Origin: Massilia mucilaginosa
GTDB lineage: Bacteria > Pseudomonadota > Gammaproteobacteria > Burkholderiales > Burkholderiaceae_D
Direction of reading: 5' to 3'
Length of the DNA stretch: 64,000 bases
Assembly: GCF_011682145.1 (NCBI RefSeq)
Contig: NZ_WHJH01000017.1
Span: forward strand, 51,951 to 115,950
A program made the position numbers and the translations under genes. Positions within the stretch are counted from its first letter, which is position 1. The number at the start of each line of letters is the position of its first letter. Below the pieces are notes generated by a model. That model had not been told where the DNA came from. It was given only the letters and a program-made list of their open reading frames with translations, and did not search any database. Below are positions 42,210-52,725 of the stretch, one piece after another.

Positions 42210-42242
42210 CCTACTCAAAGGCTCGGCCCGCTGGCCTAAGAT
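42210..42242 (+). promoter_or_regulatory. Two-box stress promoter upstream of the KGG gene
   Basis: CCTACTC (42210-42216), 19 nt, CTAAGAT (42236-42242), 89 nt before the ATG at 42332. Compared with the promoter at 39078, 28 of 35 bases match without gaps in the block from TTTGTCCTAC (42182) to CCTACTC (42216), and the distance to the start codon differs by one base. Confidence 0.6.
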
Positions 42243-42331
42243 GTCTCTACTCGCTTCCGAACGATCAGTTTGAAAGTGAAACCAAGTAGTTCCTGCAGTA
42301 CATTTCAATTAAAACATTAGGAGAAATCATC

Positions 42332-42859
42332 ATGGCATCGAACAACAATCAAGGTGGTAACAAAGACAACAACGCGTCGAACAGCGCGTCCAATAGCGGC
42401 TCGAAATCGGGTTCGCAAAGCGGCAGCAAAGGCAGCCAGGGCAACAACCAGAGCGACACCAGCAACCGCGGTTTCGCTTCGATGGATCCTGAACAGCAGC
42501 GCGAGATTGCAGCCGAAGGTGGCCGTGCAGCCCACGCCTCCGGCAACGCCCATGAGTTCACCTCCGAAGAAGCACGCGAAGCAGGCAAGCTGAGCCACAG
42601 TGGCGGCGGCAACCAGCAAAGCGGTTCGGGCAACAGCAAGCAAAGCGATTCGGACAGCGGTTCGTCGCGCGGCTCATCGGCCAGCAACAAGAGCGATTCC
42701 GACAGCGGCACCGCGCGCGGCGGTAACAAGCAAAGCGGTTCCTCGGACGACGATTCTGGGTCCGGCGGCAAGTCCGGCGGTTCGAACAACGCCAGCTCGG
42801 GCGGCTCCAAATCGGGTTCCGGTTCGGCCTCCAGTTCGGGCAGCAAAGGCGGCAAATAA
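42332..42859 (+). CDS. KGG-type stress protein with Ser/Gly/Asn-rich disordered tail
   Basis: 175 residues. A low-complexity N-terminus is followed by a KGG-like stress motif at about residues 46-90 (RGFASMDPEQQREIAAEGGRAAHASGNAHEFTSEEAREAG), which matches the repeat of general stress proteins such as GsiB and E. coli YciG. The rest is a long Ser-Gly-Asp-Asn-rich tail, predicted to be disordered and hydrophilic like desiccation proteins. TAGGAGAAATCATC precedes the ATG. It is followed by two hairpins, the second a clear terminator. The upstream motif links it to the hemerythrin genes. Confidence 0.88.
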   Translation: MASNNNQGGNKDNNASNSASNSGSKSGSQSGSKGSQGNNQSDTSNRGFASMDPEQQREIAAEGGRAAHASGNAHEFTSEEAREAGKLSHSGGGNQQSGSGNSKQSDSDSGSSRGSSASNKSDSDSGTARGGNKQSGSSDDDSGSGGKSGGSNNASSGGSKSGSGSASSSGSKGGK

Positions 42860-42900
42860 GCCGGCGTGACCCCTGCCCCGCTGTTGCGGGGTAGTCAGAT

Positions 42901-42938
42901 ACGACAATAGCCAGCTACACGCGGGCTATTGTCGTTTT
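42901..42938 (+). terminator. Rho-independent terminator of the KGG gene
   Basis: ACGACAATAGCC (42901-42912) pairs with GGCTATTGTCGT (42924-42935), a perfect 12-bp stem followed by TTTC. A smaller GC hairpin (CCCCGC-TGTT-GCGGGG, 42876-42891) precedes it. Confidence 0.85.
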
Positions 42939-43010
42939 CAGGCGTAGAGACTATCTGGCAAGCATCGTTGCCACTGTCGCGGGCGAGCCAGGCGGCGCGC
43001 CCACCCGTGA

Positions 43011-44987
43011 CTAGCGAAACTTTTTCGGGTGACGCTGTCGCGCCGCCGCATTCTGCGATTGCAGCATCGAATCGACCCGCTCCGACGCGCTGCGCGCCAG
43101 CTCCTGCGCCAGCGCCACGCTCGGGAAGAATTCCGGCTCGCGGTACGCCAGCCAGGCGTAGGCCGAATACAGGCGGCAACTATCTTCCACCTCCTGCAGG
43201 TTCTGCCACGCCAGCTGGCTGTTATCCTCATGCAGCTTGCACACCTTTTTCTTGGCCAGCGACTGCGCCCACATTTCCCAGGCCCGGTGCAGCGACGGCA
43301 CTTTGGTCGAGACCGGCACCAGCGAGAGCATGAACTTCTCCGCCACCGACAAGGGCAAGGTATCGAGCCACTCGGCGCGCTCGGACTGCTCCTCGGTAAT
43401 ACGCGGATAGAAAAAGCCATCCGGCACATCGATATTGTGGACGAAGCGCTTGAGCAGGCGCACCAGCGAGGTTTCGTTGGTCACGGCCGCGATGCGGTGC
43501 AGGTGTTCGAGCGACGGCGCGACCGGAAAGCCGGTGGCGTTGAGCGGCGCCAGCTTTTCCTTGAGCAAGGCGCGCATCACTTCATGCGTCTCGTCATCGT
43601 AACCGGCCACCTTGCCCTCCTCGTGCACGCCGTAGCGGCCGGCGCGGCCGGCGATCTGGCGCGCCAGCGAGGCTGAAATCTCTTCTTCGTCAACCCCGTT
43701 GAATTTGACGGTGGTAGTCATCACGATGCGCTCGATCGGCATGTTCAGGCCCATCGCCAGCGCATCGGTGCCAACCACGATATCGGCCGAGCCATCGCGG
43801 AAGCGCTCGGCCTGGGCGCGCCGCACCTCGGGCGCCAGGTTGCCGTACACGGTCGCCACCGACAAGCCCATCTCGGTGATCATGTCGCGCCACATCAGCA
43901 CCTCGCGCCGCGAAAAGCAGATGACCGCATCGCCGCGCTTGAGGTTGCGCAATTTGCGCACCGCGCCCGGCTCCATCGACAGCGGCGCCATGCGCTTGAG
44001 CAGATGCACTTCGAGCGGGCATTCGAGGCGCGCGGCCAGCGCCTCGATTGCGCGCCGCGCTTCGGGTGCGCCGACCAGGTACACCACCGAGGCCGGCGCG
44101 CCGCACACGGCCGCGGTCCAGGCGGCGCCACGGTCGCGGTCGGCCAGCATCTGGATCTCGTCGATGACGGCCACCTCGACCGGGGTGCGGGAGTCGAGCA
44201 TCTCGACCGTGCTGGCCACGTGGGTGCCGTTCTCGGCGATGCGGCGCTCCTCGCCCGTCACCAGGCTCACCGCCAGCGGCTCGCCGTGTGGACGCGCCGC
44301 TTGCAGGCGCTCGAAGTTTTCCAGCGCCAGCAGGCGCAGCGGGGCAAGATACACGCCGCTCCCGGCCTTGCCCAGCGCTTCCATCGCGCGGTGCGTCTTG
44401 CCCGAATTGGTCGGGCCGAGCAAGGCGATGAACTTGCGCGGCATGCGGCGCGCCACCTCGAAGGACGCCGGATACTCGGCCAGGTTGATGCTGGCACGGG
44501 TGCGCTCGGCGTAGCGCTCCTCCTGGGCGCGCTCGACCGCGTGGGCCACGCGCTGCTCGATGCGCTCGAACAGATAGCTGGCCGGCTCCGAGGTTTCCAT
44601 TTCGAACAGCGGGCCGAGGAAGGCGGCCGCGTCCAGATTGTGATCCTCGCACTCGCCGGAAATATCGCGCACGAACACGCGCACGCTCTGGTGCAGTTCA
44701 TCGATGGTGCGTTCGGACACGCGTTCGCGCAGCAGGTTGCGCTTGGCATCCGGGTCCATCTTGCGCCACTTGCTGGCGCGCGCCAGCACGCCCTGGGCCG
44801 GGACCAGGTGATACGGCACATTCAGGCCGCCCTCGTCGACCTCGCCGGAAAATTGCAGGAAGACCCGGCCTTCCAGCTTGACCAGCCGCACGGCCTGGAG
44901 ATCGAAGCCCAGTTCGGCGACAAGCGTATCGCCGTCGCTCTTCTCGTTGGCGGAAGGGGGTAATTGCTGAGTTGAAGATGCTGTCAT
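43011..44987 (-). CDS. SUV3-like DExH RNA/DNA helicase
   Basis: 658 residues. The helicase core carries Walker A GPTNSGKT at 191-198 and the unusual DEIQ motif II at 276-279 (VAVIDEIQML). Motif V/VI region: GTDALAMGLNMPIERIV...QIAGRAGRYG. The DEIQ box with this Walker A is typical of the mitochondrial RNA-degradosome helicase SUV3 and its alphaproteobacterial relatives. A C-terminal SUV3-type helical domain follows (RIAAVTNETSLVRLLKRFVHNI). The N-terminal 180 residues are specific to the bacterial branch. The likely role is RNA unwinding in decay or surveillance. There is no clear Shine-Dalgarno at 44987. Confidence 0.88.
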   Translation of the reverse strand: MTASSTQQLPPSANEKSDGDTLVAELGFDLQAVRLVKLEGRVFLQFSGEVDEGGLNVPYHLVPAQGVLARASKWRKMDPDAKRNLLRERVSERTIDELHQSVRVFVRDISGECEDHNLDAAAFLGPLFEMETSEPASYLFERIEQRVAHAVERAQEERYAERTRASINLAEYPASFEVARRMPRKFIALLGPTNSGKTHRAMEALGKAGSGVYLAPLRLLALENFERLQAARPHGEPLAVSLVTGEERRIAENGTHVASTVEMLDSRTPVEVAVIDEIQMLADRDRGAAWTAAVCGAPASVVYLVGAPEARRAIEALAARLECPLEVHLLKRMAPLSMEPGAVRKLRNLKRGDAVICFSRREVLMWRDMITEMGLSVATVYGNLAPEVRRAQAERFRDGSADIVVGTDALAMGLNMPIERIVMTTTVKFNGVDEEEISASLARQIAGRAGRYGVHEEGKVAGYDDETHEVMRALLKEKLAPLNATGFPVAPSLEHLHRIAAVTNETSLVRLLKRFVHNIDVPDGFFYPRITEEQSERAEWLDTLPLSVAEKFMLSLVPVSTKVPSLHRAWEMWAQSLAKKKVCKLHEDNSQLAWQNLQEVEDSCRLYSAYAWLAYREPEFFPSVALAQELARSASERVDSMLQSQNAAARQRHPKKFR

Positions 44988-45067
44988 TGGTGCTATTCAA
45001 AATTATCTACGTGATGAACGTTCACTATATCGTGTCTGCGCCGCTTGCGTAATAGGAAACATTTCTT

Positions 45068-45123
45068 AACCGGGGTCAGAGCTCTAAATAGAAATGTTTC
45101 GAATTAGAGCTCTGACCCCGGTT
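45068..45123. repeat. Perfect 20-bp inverted repeat (REP/RAYT-type palindrome)
   Basis: The arms are AACCGGGGTCAGAGCTCTAA at 45068-45087 and its exact complement at 45104-45123, with a 16-nt AT-rich loop. It sits just behind the modE stop and in front of the SUV3-like gene. Palindromes with the core GGGGTCAGAGCTC are familiar as termini of REP-associated (IS200-like, RAYT) elements in proteobacteria, from memory. No transposase gene is present, so this would be a solitary copy. It could also terminate the mod operon. Confidence 0.7.
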
Positions 45124-45133
45124 GCAGGAATCT

Positions 45134-45520
45134 TTACCGGGGGGCGGTGTCGTCTTGGGGGCGCAGGAGGTGGTTCAGGGCGGCGGCGTGGCTGGCGGTC
45201 GCTTCCGCCGCGGCCGCTTGCATGGCGCGGTAGCGCGTCAGCACCTCGTTGCCCATCTCGGTCACGCCGGCGCCGCCACCCTGGCTGCCGCCAGCCGCGC
45301 TGCGCACCAGCGGCGCGCCGAAGCTGGTGTTCATGACGTCCACCAGCAGCCAGGCGCGCCGGTATGACATCCCCATCGCGCGCGCCGCCGCACTGATCGA
45401 TCCGGTCCGCCCGATCGCGTCGAGCAGGTCGGCCTTGCCGGGACCCATGGCAATCTCGTCACCATGCATCAGTCGCAGCTTGACGTCGATGCGCCCTGCC
45501 CGCTTCTGCTTGTCATCCAT
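45134..45520 (-). CDS. modE: ModE-type molybdate regulator, DNA-binding domain only
   Basis: 128 residues from the ATG at 45520; GAGGAGG lies nine bases upstream of it. Another ATG at 45529 is too close to that Shine-Dalgarno. The winged helix-turn-helix is LDAIGRTGSISAAARAMGMSYRRAWLLVDVMNTSFGAPLV, followed by the glycine-rich wing RSAAGGSQGGGAGVTEMGNEVL, which is typical of ModE/LysR-like N-terminal domains. The TOBE (molybdate-binding) domains are absent, so it either senses molybdate indirectly or works with another protein. Last gene of modABC-modE, 14 nt after modC. Confidence 0.88.
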   Translation of the reverse strand: MDDKQKRAGRIDVKLRLMHGDEIAMGPGKADLLDAIGRTGSISAAARAMGMSYRRAWLLVDVMNTSFGAPLVRSAAGGSQGGGAGVTEMGNEVLTRYRAMQAAAAEATASHAAALNHLLRPQDDTAPR

Positions 45521-45534
45521 GTTCGCCATCCTCC

Positions 45535-46641
45535 TCACCCTCCCGACAGCAGCGCCGCCGCCTTGACCTGCGCCCATACCGGCTTCCCCACCGCCAGCCC
45601 CAGCTGGTCGCAGGAGCGCCGCGTGATGCGCGCCAGCAGCGCCGTGCCGCCCGCGTCGAGCCGCAGCATGACGTGCGCCGGATCGATTCCCGGCGCGATC
45701 TGCACCACCGTCGCGCGCAGCTGGTTGAGGATCGAACTGCCCGCCTGCGCCACCAGCGCCACGCTGACGTCGCGCGCCAGCACGCGCAGCCGCAAGCGCG
45801 TCCCCGCCGCCAGCGCGGCGTGCGCGATGTACATGACCCCGCCCGCCGCCTTCAGGCTCAGCAGGCCGTAGCCGCTGTCGACGCTGTCGACCACGCCATC
45901 GACCAGCGCACCGGCCTCGTCGAGCATGGCGCGCGTCACTTCCGGCAACACCAGGGTCTCGGCCGCCGGCCCGCTGGCAACGATGCGCCCGCCGTCGAGC
46001 AGGACGATGTGCTCGGCCAGGCGCGCCACTTCCTGCACCGAGTGGCTCACGTACAGCATGGGAATGGCCAGCTCGGCCTGCACCCGCTCCAGATAGGGCA
46101 GTACCTCATCCTTGCGCCTGGAGTCGAGCGAGGCCAGCGGTTCATCCAGCAGCAGCAGGCGCGGCGCGCCCAGCATGGCGCGCGCGATCGCCACCCGCTG
46201 CCGCTCGCCGCCGGACAGGCCGTCGGGCCGGCGTTCGAGCAGATGGCCGATGCCCAGCAGCGCCACCGCGTGCGCCATGACCCTGGCGCCATCGGCGGCG
46301 CGCGCCCGCTTGCGGGCAAAATCGAGGTTGCCCTGGACCGACAGGTGCGCAAACAGGCTCGCTTCCTGGAACACATAGCCGAGCGCGCGCTGGTGCGTGG
46401 GCAGGAATACCCCGGCGGCGTCATCCTGCCACACCTGGCCGTTGACTTCGAGATAGCCGCCGGCATGGCGTTCCAGCCCGGCAATCGCGCGCAGCAAGGT
46501 GGTCTTGCCGGAGCCGGAGTGGCCGAACAGCGCGCTTACGCCGCGCCCCGGCAAGTCGAGCCTGACCTGCATGGCAAAACCGCTGCGCCGGATGTCGAAG
46601 CGCATGCGGATCGCTTCCCCCCCCACCCCGGCGCCGCTCAC
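45535..46641 (-). CDS. modC: Molybdate ABC transporter ATP-binding protein
   Basis: 368 residues, starting at a GTG that overlaps the modB stop. Walker A is [18 protein letters not shown], the ABC signature is [16 protein letters not shown] and Walker B is [12 protein letters not shown]. The C-terminal TOBE/molybdate-binding domain ([25 protein letters not shown]) is present, which distinguishes ModC from other importer ATPases. It powers molybdate uptake with ModB. The molybdenum is needed for the NasA cofactor encoded about 28 kb away. Confidence 0.95.
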   Translation of the reverse strand: MSGAGVGGEAIRMRFDIRRSGFAMQVRLDLPGRGVSALFGHSGSGKTTLLRAIAGLERHAGGYLEVNGQVWQDDAAGVFLPTHQRALGYVFQEASLFAHLSVQGNLDFARKRARAADGARVMAHAVALLGIGHLLERRPDGLSGGERQRVAIARAMLGAPRLLLLDEPLASLDSRRKDEVLPYLERVQAELAIPMLYVSHSVQEVARLAEHIVLLDGGRIVASGPAAETLVLPEVTRAMLDEAGALVDGVVDSVDSGYGLLSLKAAGGVMYIAHAALAAGTRLRLRVLARDVSVALVAQAGSSILNQLRATVVQIAPGIDPAHVMLRLDAGGTALLARITRRSCDQLGLAVGKPVWAQVKAAALLSGG

Positions 46642-47312
46642 AGCGTCCTGCGCGGTGGATTGAAGCGGTACAGCAGCAGCAAGGCGACGAAGCTGATCAA
46701 GAGCATGCCGCCGGACAGCCAGTGCGCCTGGGCATATTCGATCGCTTCCACATGCCCGTAAATCTGCACCGAGACCACCCGCGTTTGCTGCGGAATATTC
46801 CCACCGATCATCATCACGACGCCGAATTCACCGACCGTATGGGCGAACCCGAGCGTGCCGGCGGTGATGAAGCCCGGCCTGGCCAGCGGCAGCACGACCG
46901 AAAAGAAGGTGTCGAGCGGACTGGCGCGCAGGGTGGCCGCCACTTCGAGCGGACGCGGGCCGATGGCTTCGAAGGCATTTTGCAGCGGTTGGATCACAAA
47001 GGGCATCGAGTACAGCAGCGAGCCGATCACCAACCCGGTAAAGGTGAACGGCAGCAGCCCGAGGCCGAGCGCTTGCGTGAGGTGCCCGAGCGGGCCGTTC
47101 GACCCCATCGCCACCAGCAGGTAAAAGCCGAGCACGGACGGCGGCAGCACCAGCGGCAGCGCGACGATGGCCCCGACCACGCTCTTGGCGCGCGAGCGCG
47201 TTTGCGACAGCCACCAGGCCAGCGGCGTACCGAACAGCAGCAGCAGCAAGGTGACGATGCTGGCCAGTTTCAGGGTCAGCCGGATGGCGCCCCAGTCGTC
47301 CGCGCTGAGCAT
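46638..47312 (-). CDS. modB: Molybdate ABC transporter permease
   Basis: 224 residues, five or six membrane segments. The EAA-like cytoplasmic loop is [35 protein letters not shown], contacting ModC. N-terminal [21 protein letters not shown] and [12 protein letters not shown] are typical of ModB. It starts 6 nt after modA with TAGGGCGGC upstream, and its stop is fused with the modC start. Confidence 0.95.
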   Translation of the reverse strand: MLSADDWGAIRLTLKLASIVTLLLLLFGTPLAWWLSQTRSRAKSVVGAIVALPLVLPPSVLGFYLLVAMGSNGPLGHLTQALGLGLLPFTFTGLVIGSLLYSMPFVIQPLQNAFEAIGPRPLEVAATLRASPLDTFFSVVLPLARPGFITAGTLGFAHTVGEFGVVMMIGGNIPQQTRVVSVQIYGHVEAIEYAQAHWLSGGMLLISFVALLLLYRFNPPRRTL

Positions 47313-47318
47313 GCCGCC

Positions 47319-48227
<909 letters not shown>

Positions 48228-48334
48228 TCACGTGCCGACAGCGCCAAACGCATAATGATTGCGACGATGGCGCGCGGAAATGTCACAAGCTTGCGCGGCG
48301 ATAACGATGTTTCACTCTCCACAAGGAAACGCTG

Positions 48335-50005
48335 ATGACTCTGTCAAATATGAAAATTGGAACGCGCCTGTACCTCGGTTTCGCCGCCGTGCTTGTGCTG
48401 CTGGTACTGCTGGTCACCGTGGCGTACGCCAACTTCAAAAAACTGAGCGCAGCGAACGATATCAACGTGCACACCTATCAGGTGACGGCCGAAGTCAACG
48501 GCGCCCTGGAGCAACTGATTAACATCGAAACCGGCCAGCGCGGCTTTCTCCTGACCGGCAATCCGGCATCGCTCGAACCCTACAATGCCGGCAAGGCCTC
48601 CTTCCTCCAGCACGTGGCGAAGGCGACGGCGCTGACCTCCGACAATCCGGTTCAGCAGGAACGCCTGCAACGCCTGCAGCGCGAACAGGTGGCATGGCTG
48701 GCAAGCGCGATCGACCCGGCCATCGCCCTGCGCAAGGCGGCGACGGACGGCGACATGGCGGGCGTGGTCGCGGCCGAGAAGGAAGGCAAGGGCAAGAAAG
48801 GCATGGACGCCATGCGTGGCCTCGTCGCCGAGATCGATGCCGCCGAAGAGGGATTGCTGGCCCAGCGCGCCACGGACGCCAAGGCGCTCGATACGCAGAC
48901 GGCCGGCATGCTGGTCGGTGGCGGCGTGCTGGCGGCCGTGCTGGCCGCTGTGATCGCAGTCTGGCTCGCCCGCAACATCACCGTGCCGCTGGGCCGCGCC
49001 GTGGCGTTTGCCCAGCAGGTGGCCGAGGGCGACCTGAGCGCCCGGGTCGAGGCCGATTCCAAGGATGAAATCGGCGAATTGCTGGCGGCGCTCAAGAGCA
49101 TGAACAGCTCGCTGGCGCGCATCGTCGGCGAGGTGCGCACCGGCACCGATACGATCGCCACGGCATCGGCGGAAATTTCGTCCGGCAACTTCGACCTGTC
49201 GTCCCGCACCGAACAGCAAGCCGGCTCGCTGGAAGAAACCGCCTCGTCCATGGAAGAGCTGACCGCCACCGTCAAGCAAAACGCCGACAACGCGCGCCAG
49301 GCCAACCAGTTGGCCACCGAAGCGTCCGAAGTCGCGGTGCGCGGCGGCGCCGCCGTGTCGCAAGTGGTGGACACCATGGGCGCGATCAACGATTCGGCCA
49401 AGAAGATTGTCGACATCATCGGCGTGATCGACGGCATCGCCTTCCAGACCAATATCCTGGCGCTCAACGCCGCCGTGGAAGCGGCGCGCGCTGGCGAACA
49501 GGGGCGCGGCTTCGCGGTCGTGGCCTCGGAGGTGCGCAACCTGGCCCAGCGCTCGGCCGGTGCGGCCAAGGAAATCAAGGCGCTGATCGACAATTCGGTC
49601 GAAAAAGTCGAGCTCGGCACGCGCCTGGTGGACCAGGCTGGCGTCACGATGGGCGAAGTGGTCGGCAGCGTGCGCCGCGTGAATGAGATCATCAGCGAAA
49701 TCGCCAACGCCAGCGACGAGCAGAGCGCCGGCATCGAGCAGGTCAACGCGGCCATTACCCAAATGGACGAGGCGACCCAGCAAAACGCGGCACTGGTCGA
49801 ACAGGCCGCCGCCGCCTCGGCGTCGATGCAGGAGCAAGCCGCGCAACTGGCCGAGGTGGTCAGCGTGTTCAAGCTCGATGGCGCCGCCGCCCTGGCGCGC
49901 AAGCCGGCAGCGGCGCTGGCGCGCGCCCCCGCGCCACGAGCCGCCGCGCCGCGCAAGGCGATCGCCGCCGCCAGCGCTGGCGACGATGGCTGGGAAGAGT
50001 TTTAG
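48335..50005 (+). CDS. Methyl-accepting chemotaxis protein with CHASE3-type sensor
   Basis: 556 residues with AAGGAAACGCTG before the ATG. A membrane helix at about 10-30 is followed by a periplasmic helical CHASE3-like domain ([28 protein letters not shown]), a second membrane helix at about 190-212 and a HAMP domain. The cytoplasmic signalling coiled coil has the hairpin tip [39 protein letters not shown]. The C-terminus ends in DDGWEEF, which resembles the CheR/CheB-tethering pentapeptide. Ligand unknown. It is monocistronic and divergent from modA. Confidence 0.94.
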   Translation: MTLSNMKIGTRLYLGFAAVLVLLVLLVTVAYANFKKLSAANDINVHTYQVTAEVNGALEQLINIETGQRGFLLTGNPASLEPYNAGKASFLQHVAKATALTSDNPVQQERLQRLQREQVAWLASAIDPAIALRKAATDGDMAGVVAAEKEGKGKKGMDAMRGLVAEIDAAEEGLLAQRATDAKALDTQTAGMLVGGGVLAAVLAAVIAVWLARNITVPLGRAVAFAQQVAEGDLSARVEADSKDEIGELLAALKSMNSSLARIVGEVRTGTDTIATASAEISSGNFDLSSRTEQQAGSLEETASSMEELTATVKQNADNARQANQLATEASEVAVRGGAAVSQVVDTMGAINDSAKKIVDIIGVIDGIAFQTNILALNAAVEAARAGEQGRGFAVVASEVRNLAQRSAGAAKEIKALIDNSVEKVELGTRLVDQAGVTMGEVVGSVRRVNEIISEIANASDEQSAGIEQVNAAITQMDEATQQNAALVEQAAAASASMQEQAAQLAEVVSVFKLDGAAALARKPAAALARAPAPRAAAPRKAIAAASAGDDGWEEF

Positions 50006-50046
50006 CGCACGTGAAACTTCGCCGCATTGCCTCCCCGCAGGCTGCG

Positions 50047-50463
50047 TCAGCTGCGGTGATACGTGAGCGCGCTGGCAATGCAGTAAGCCAGCGCATCGGC
50101 CGGCGGCGTAGCCGATTGCTCGAAGACCAGCGCGCGGTTGCCTTCGAACACGAAGTCGTGCGGAAAGATGCTGCGAAACGTGTCCAGCAGCGTGGTTTTG
50201 CAGTTGAAATAGATGGCGTACTGCGCCGGCTCCGATTTTTTCCAGGCGAGCCGAATCGTGCTGCCGCTCTTGCTCCGGGTGGTGAGATAGGCGGGCTCGC
50301 CCCACTTGAGCGTTTCTTCGATCGGGCCGACGCCCTCGGTCGACGCCGCCGTGGCGAAAATCAGTTCGCGCAACACCAGCAGCCGCTCGCGGATCGGGGC
50401 GGGATAGCTGGCGTAGGTGCGCTGCACGGCGGCGTTACTGAATGGCGTGATGGGTGGCGTCAT
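50047..50463 (-). CDS. DUF1801 (YdhG-like) protein
   Basis: 138 residues. The family pattern is present: YPAPIRERLLVLRELIFATAAST near the start, ETLKWGEPAYLT in the middle and VFEQSATPPADALAYCIASALTYHR at the end. This is a small alpha/beta cytoplasmic protein of unknown function. It converges with the chemoreceptor gene. It lies upstream, in the same direction, of nothing obvious; the hemerythrin gene at 50506 is before it on the strand, and a GC hairpin (GGCGGGACGTGTCCCGCC) separates the two. Confidence 0.85.
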   Translation of the reverse strand: MTPPITPFSNAAVQRTYASYPAPIRERLLVLRELIFATAASTEGVGPIEETLKWGEPAYLTTRSKSGSTIRLAWKKSEPAQYAIYFNCKTTLLDTFRSIFPHDFVFEGNRALVFEQSATPPADALAYCIASALTYHRS

Positions 50464-50505
50464 GCGTTTCCTGTCGGAGCACGGCGCCGGCGGGACACGT
50501 CCCGC

Positions 50506-51087
50506 CTACGCCGCGATTTTTTTCGATACGAAGCGCGCCGCCATCAGCGCGCTGGCCAGCCCCACCACGATGGCGGCGGTGCTGCCCGAAAATCCCAGCG
50601 CCGTGTTGGCCGCGATCTTGCCCACTTTGGGCTTGAGCAGTTCCAGCCGGCGTTTGCTCATCTGCACGCCCAGTTCCTCGAGGCGGTCCTTGTCCAGCAT
50701 GCGCTCGGCTTCGGGCAGGAGCACCGTTTCTTCATCGGCCACGTGGTGCATGACGTCGCGCATCAGCTGGTGCAGCAGCTGGTCGTGGCGGCGCTCGGTC
50801 GGCGCGGTGGCGCGCAGCTGGCCGATCAGGCGCCGCATCTCATCATGCTCGGGCTGGCTTTTGCGGATCACCGGCTCGTCCCCGTTCAGGCGCCGCAGGA
50901 CTGGATAAAACACTTCTTCTTCCAGTGTCGCATGGATCTCGAGCGCGTCGCACATGGTTTCGGCCAGCGCTTTCTTGACGCTCGGGCGCGAGGCGGTGGT
51001 GTACTGGTGGAACGTCACCAGCACGTGGGAGTGATCGAAGCGGATCATGTCGGTCACCGACGGGCTTAACTTATTCAAAGAAAACAT
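50506..51087 (-). CDS. Hemerythrin-domain protein with C-terminal hydrophobic tail
   Basis: 193 residues; the start has AGGAGGAAGAATC. The HHE fold has ligand segments RFDHSHVLVTFHQY, EIHATLEEEVFYPVL, QPEHDEMRRL and MHHVADEETVLLPEAE. After about residue 160 there is a short hydrophobic, glycine-rich segment (ANTALGFSGSTAAIVVGLASALMAARFVSKKIAA) that could anchor the protein in the membrane, unlike the soluble hemerythrin at 39199. Likely an O2, NO or oxidative-stress protein. It shares the CCTACGC-N19-TTATCAT promoter motif. Confidence 0.88.
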   Translation of the reverse strand: MFSLNKLSPSVTDMIRFDHSHVLVTFHQYTTASRPSVKKALAETMCDALEIHATLEEEVFYPVLRRLNGDEPVIRKSQPEHDEMRRLIGQLRATAPTERRHDQLLHQLMRDVMHHVADEETVLLPEAERMLDKDRLEELGVQMSKRRLELLKPKVGKIAANTALGFSGSTAAIVVGLASALMAARFVSKKIAA

Positions 51088-51116
51088 GATTCTTCCTCCT
51101 GAAAGGTCATGTCGTC

Positions 51117-51149
51117 ATGATAAATACACCAGCCGCTTGTTCGCGTAGG
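51117..51149 (-). promoter_or_regulatory. Two-box stress promoter upstream of the second hemerythrin gene
   Basis: On the minus strand CCTACGC (51143-51149), 19 nt, then TTATCAT (51117-51123), about 29 nt before the ATG. Box sequence and 19-nt spacing are as at 39078 and 42210; the longer upstream block is not shared beyond GTCCTAC. Confidence 0.55.
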
Positions 51150-51196
51150 ACCTTGCCTCCTTTTCGTGTCGGCTTGGTCCAACGATTAGCATCGAT

Positions 51197-52582
51197 CTAG
51201 CGTTCGTTGCGTCCGTGCAGGAACTCGCCGTACCAGCGCCCGCTGCTTTTCACGGTGCGCACCTGGGTCTCGAAGTCGACGTGCACGATCCCGAAGCGGC
51301 GCAGATAGCCTTCCGACCATTCGAAATTGTCCAGCAGGCTCCAGGCGAAGTAGCCTTTCACCTCCACGCCCTGCTCCTGCGCCGCGCGCACGGCGGCCAG
51401 GTGGCGCACCAGGTAGTGGCGGCGCGCCTCGTCGTCGACGCTGCCGTCGGCCCGCACCACGTCGTCGTAGGAAGATCCGTTTTCGGTCACATACACGGGA
51501 CCGGGCCGGTATTCGCGCGCGATGCGCAGCAGCAGTTCGGTCAGGCCGTCGGGCGCGACTTCCCAGCCGAAATCGGTGCGCTCGCGGTCCTGCGGCAAGG
51601 CCACCTCGGTGCGCAGGAAGTTGCCCACCGCGCCGTCGCCGGCAACGTCGCGCACCACCTCCGGGAAGTAGTAGTTCAGGCCGACGAAATCGGTGGGCGC
51701 GGCGATCGCCGCCATGTCGCCTTCGAGCACCGTTGGCGCGGCCGCGCCCAGCAGCGCCAGCGTCTCTTGCGGATAGCCGCGGCCATACAGCGGATCGAGG
51801 AACCAGCGGTTGCGAAAGCCGTCGTGGCGCGCCACGGCGTGCCGGTCCGCCTCGCTGTCGGACGCGGCCCGGATCGGGTGCAGGCTCAGGGCGATGCCGA
51901 CCTGCGCATCGGGCACATTGGCGCGGATCACCGGCGTGGCCAGGCCGTGCGAAAGCAGCACGTGGTGGCACACCTGGAGCGCGGTCGGCGCGTCGCGCAG
52001 GCCCGGCGCGTGCATGCCGTCGAGGTTACCGTGCATGGCGGTGCACCATGGCTCGTTGTGGGTGATCCAGTGGCGCACCCGGTCGCCGAGGCGGCGCGTG
52101 ACCACGTCGGCATACGCGACGAAGGCATCGACCGTGGCGCGCTTGGCCCAGCCGCCCTGGTCCTGCAGCGCTTGCGGCAGGTCCCAGTGGTACAGCGTGG
52201 CCCACGGTTGCAGGCCGCGTTCGAGCATCCCGTCCACCAGGCGCGAATAGAAGTCGAGCCCCGCTTCGTTGGGCGGCTGGCCCGCGCCGCTGAAAATGCG
52301 CGGCCAGGCGATCGAGAAGCGGTAGGCGTTCAGGCCGAGCGACTGGCCGATGTCGAGGTCCTCGGGCCAGCGGTGGTAATGGTCGCAGGCGATCCGGCCG
52401 TCGGCGCCGTCGCGGATCTTGCCGGGGGTGGCGCAGAAGCTGTCCCAGATCGACGCCACGCGCCCGTCGGTGCTGCCCGCGCCCTCGATCTGGAAGGCCG
52501 ATGTCGAACAGCCCCACAGGAAGTCGGCGCCGAAACTGGCGCGTGCAAGGGGCTGGTGCGGGGCGTTTTTCTGGATGGTCAT
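51197..52582 (-). CDS. bglA: GH1 beta-glucosidase
   Basis: 461 residues, standard for family GH1. The N-terminal signature is FLWGCSTSAFQIEGA; acid/base Glu lies in WITHNEPWCTAMHG; the nucleophile Glu is in VYVTENGSSYDD. C-terminal GYFAWSLLDNFEWSEGYLRRFGIVHVDF completes the typical pattern. It hydrolyses cellobiose and other beta-glucosides in the cytoplasm (no signal peptide). A LacI-type operator lies 39 nt upstream. The Shine-Dalgarno is poor (GATTCTTCCT), so translation may be weak or the start may be further in. Confidence 0.95.
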   Translation of the reverse strand: MTIQKNAPHQPLARASFGADFLWGCSTSAFQIEGAGSTDGRVASIWDSFCATPGKIRDGADGRIACDHYHRWPEDLDIGQSLGLNAYRFSIAWPRIFSGAGQPPNEAGLDFYSRLVDGMLERGLQPWATLYHWDLPQALQDQGGWAKRATVDAFVAYADVVTRRLGDRVRHWITHNEPWCTAMHGNLDGMHAPGLRDAPTALQVCHHVLLSHGLATPVIRANVPDAQVGIALSLHPIRAASDSEADRHAVARHDGFRNRWFLDPLYGRGYPQETLALLGAAAPTVLEGDMAAIAAPTDFVGLNYYFPEVVRDVAGDGAVGNFLRTEVALPQDRERTDFGWEVAPDGLTELLLRIAREYRPGPVYVTENGSSYDDVVRADGSVDDEARRHYLVRHLAAVRAAQEQGVEVKGYFAWSLLDNFEWSEGYLRRFGIVHVDFETQVRTVKSSGRWYGEFLHGRNER

Positions 52583-52619
52583 AGGAAGAATCGGTCAGTT
52601 TAAAGTTGCTCGATGAGAA

Positions 52620-52637
52620 ATTGGAATCGCTTCCACT
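52620..52637. promoter_or_regulatory. LacI-type operator, GH1 gene
   Basis: ATTGGAATCGCTTCCACT; the TGGAA-N4-TTCCA core is palindromic. It lies about 39 nt upstream of the glucosidase ATG and resembles the sites at 41987, 55142 and 61191. Confidence 0.7.
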
Positions 52638-52725
52638 TTACCACAAAAAAAGCGCCGGCAAGGGCGATGGAAGACTATTTGTTGCGGTTGAGTTAATGTT
52701 TCCCTTGGCCTCGCGCCTTCCGTCC

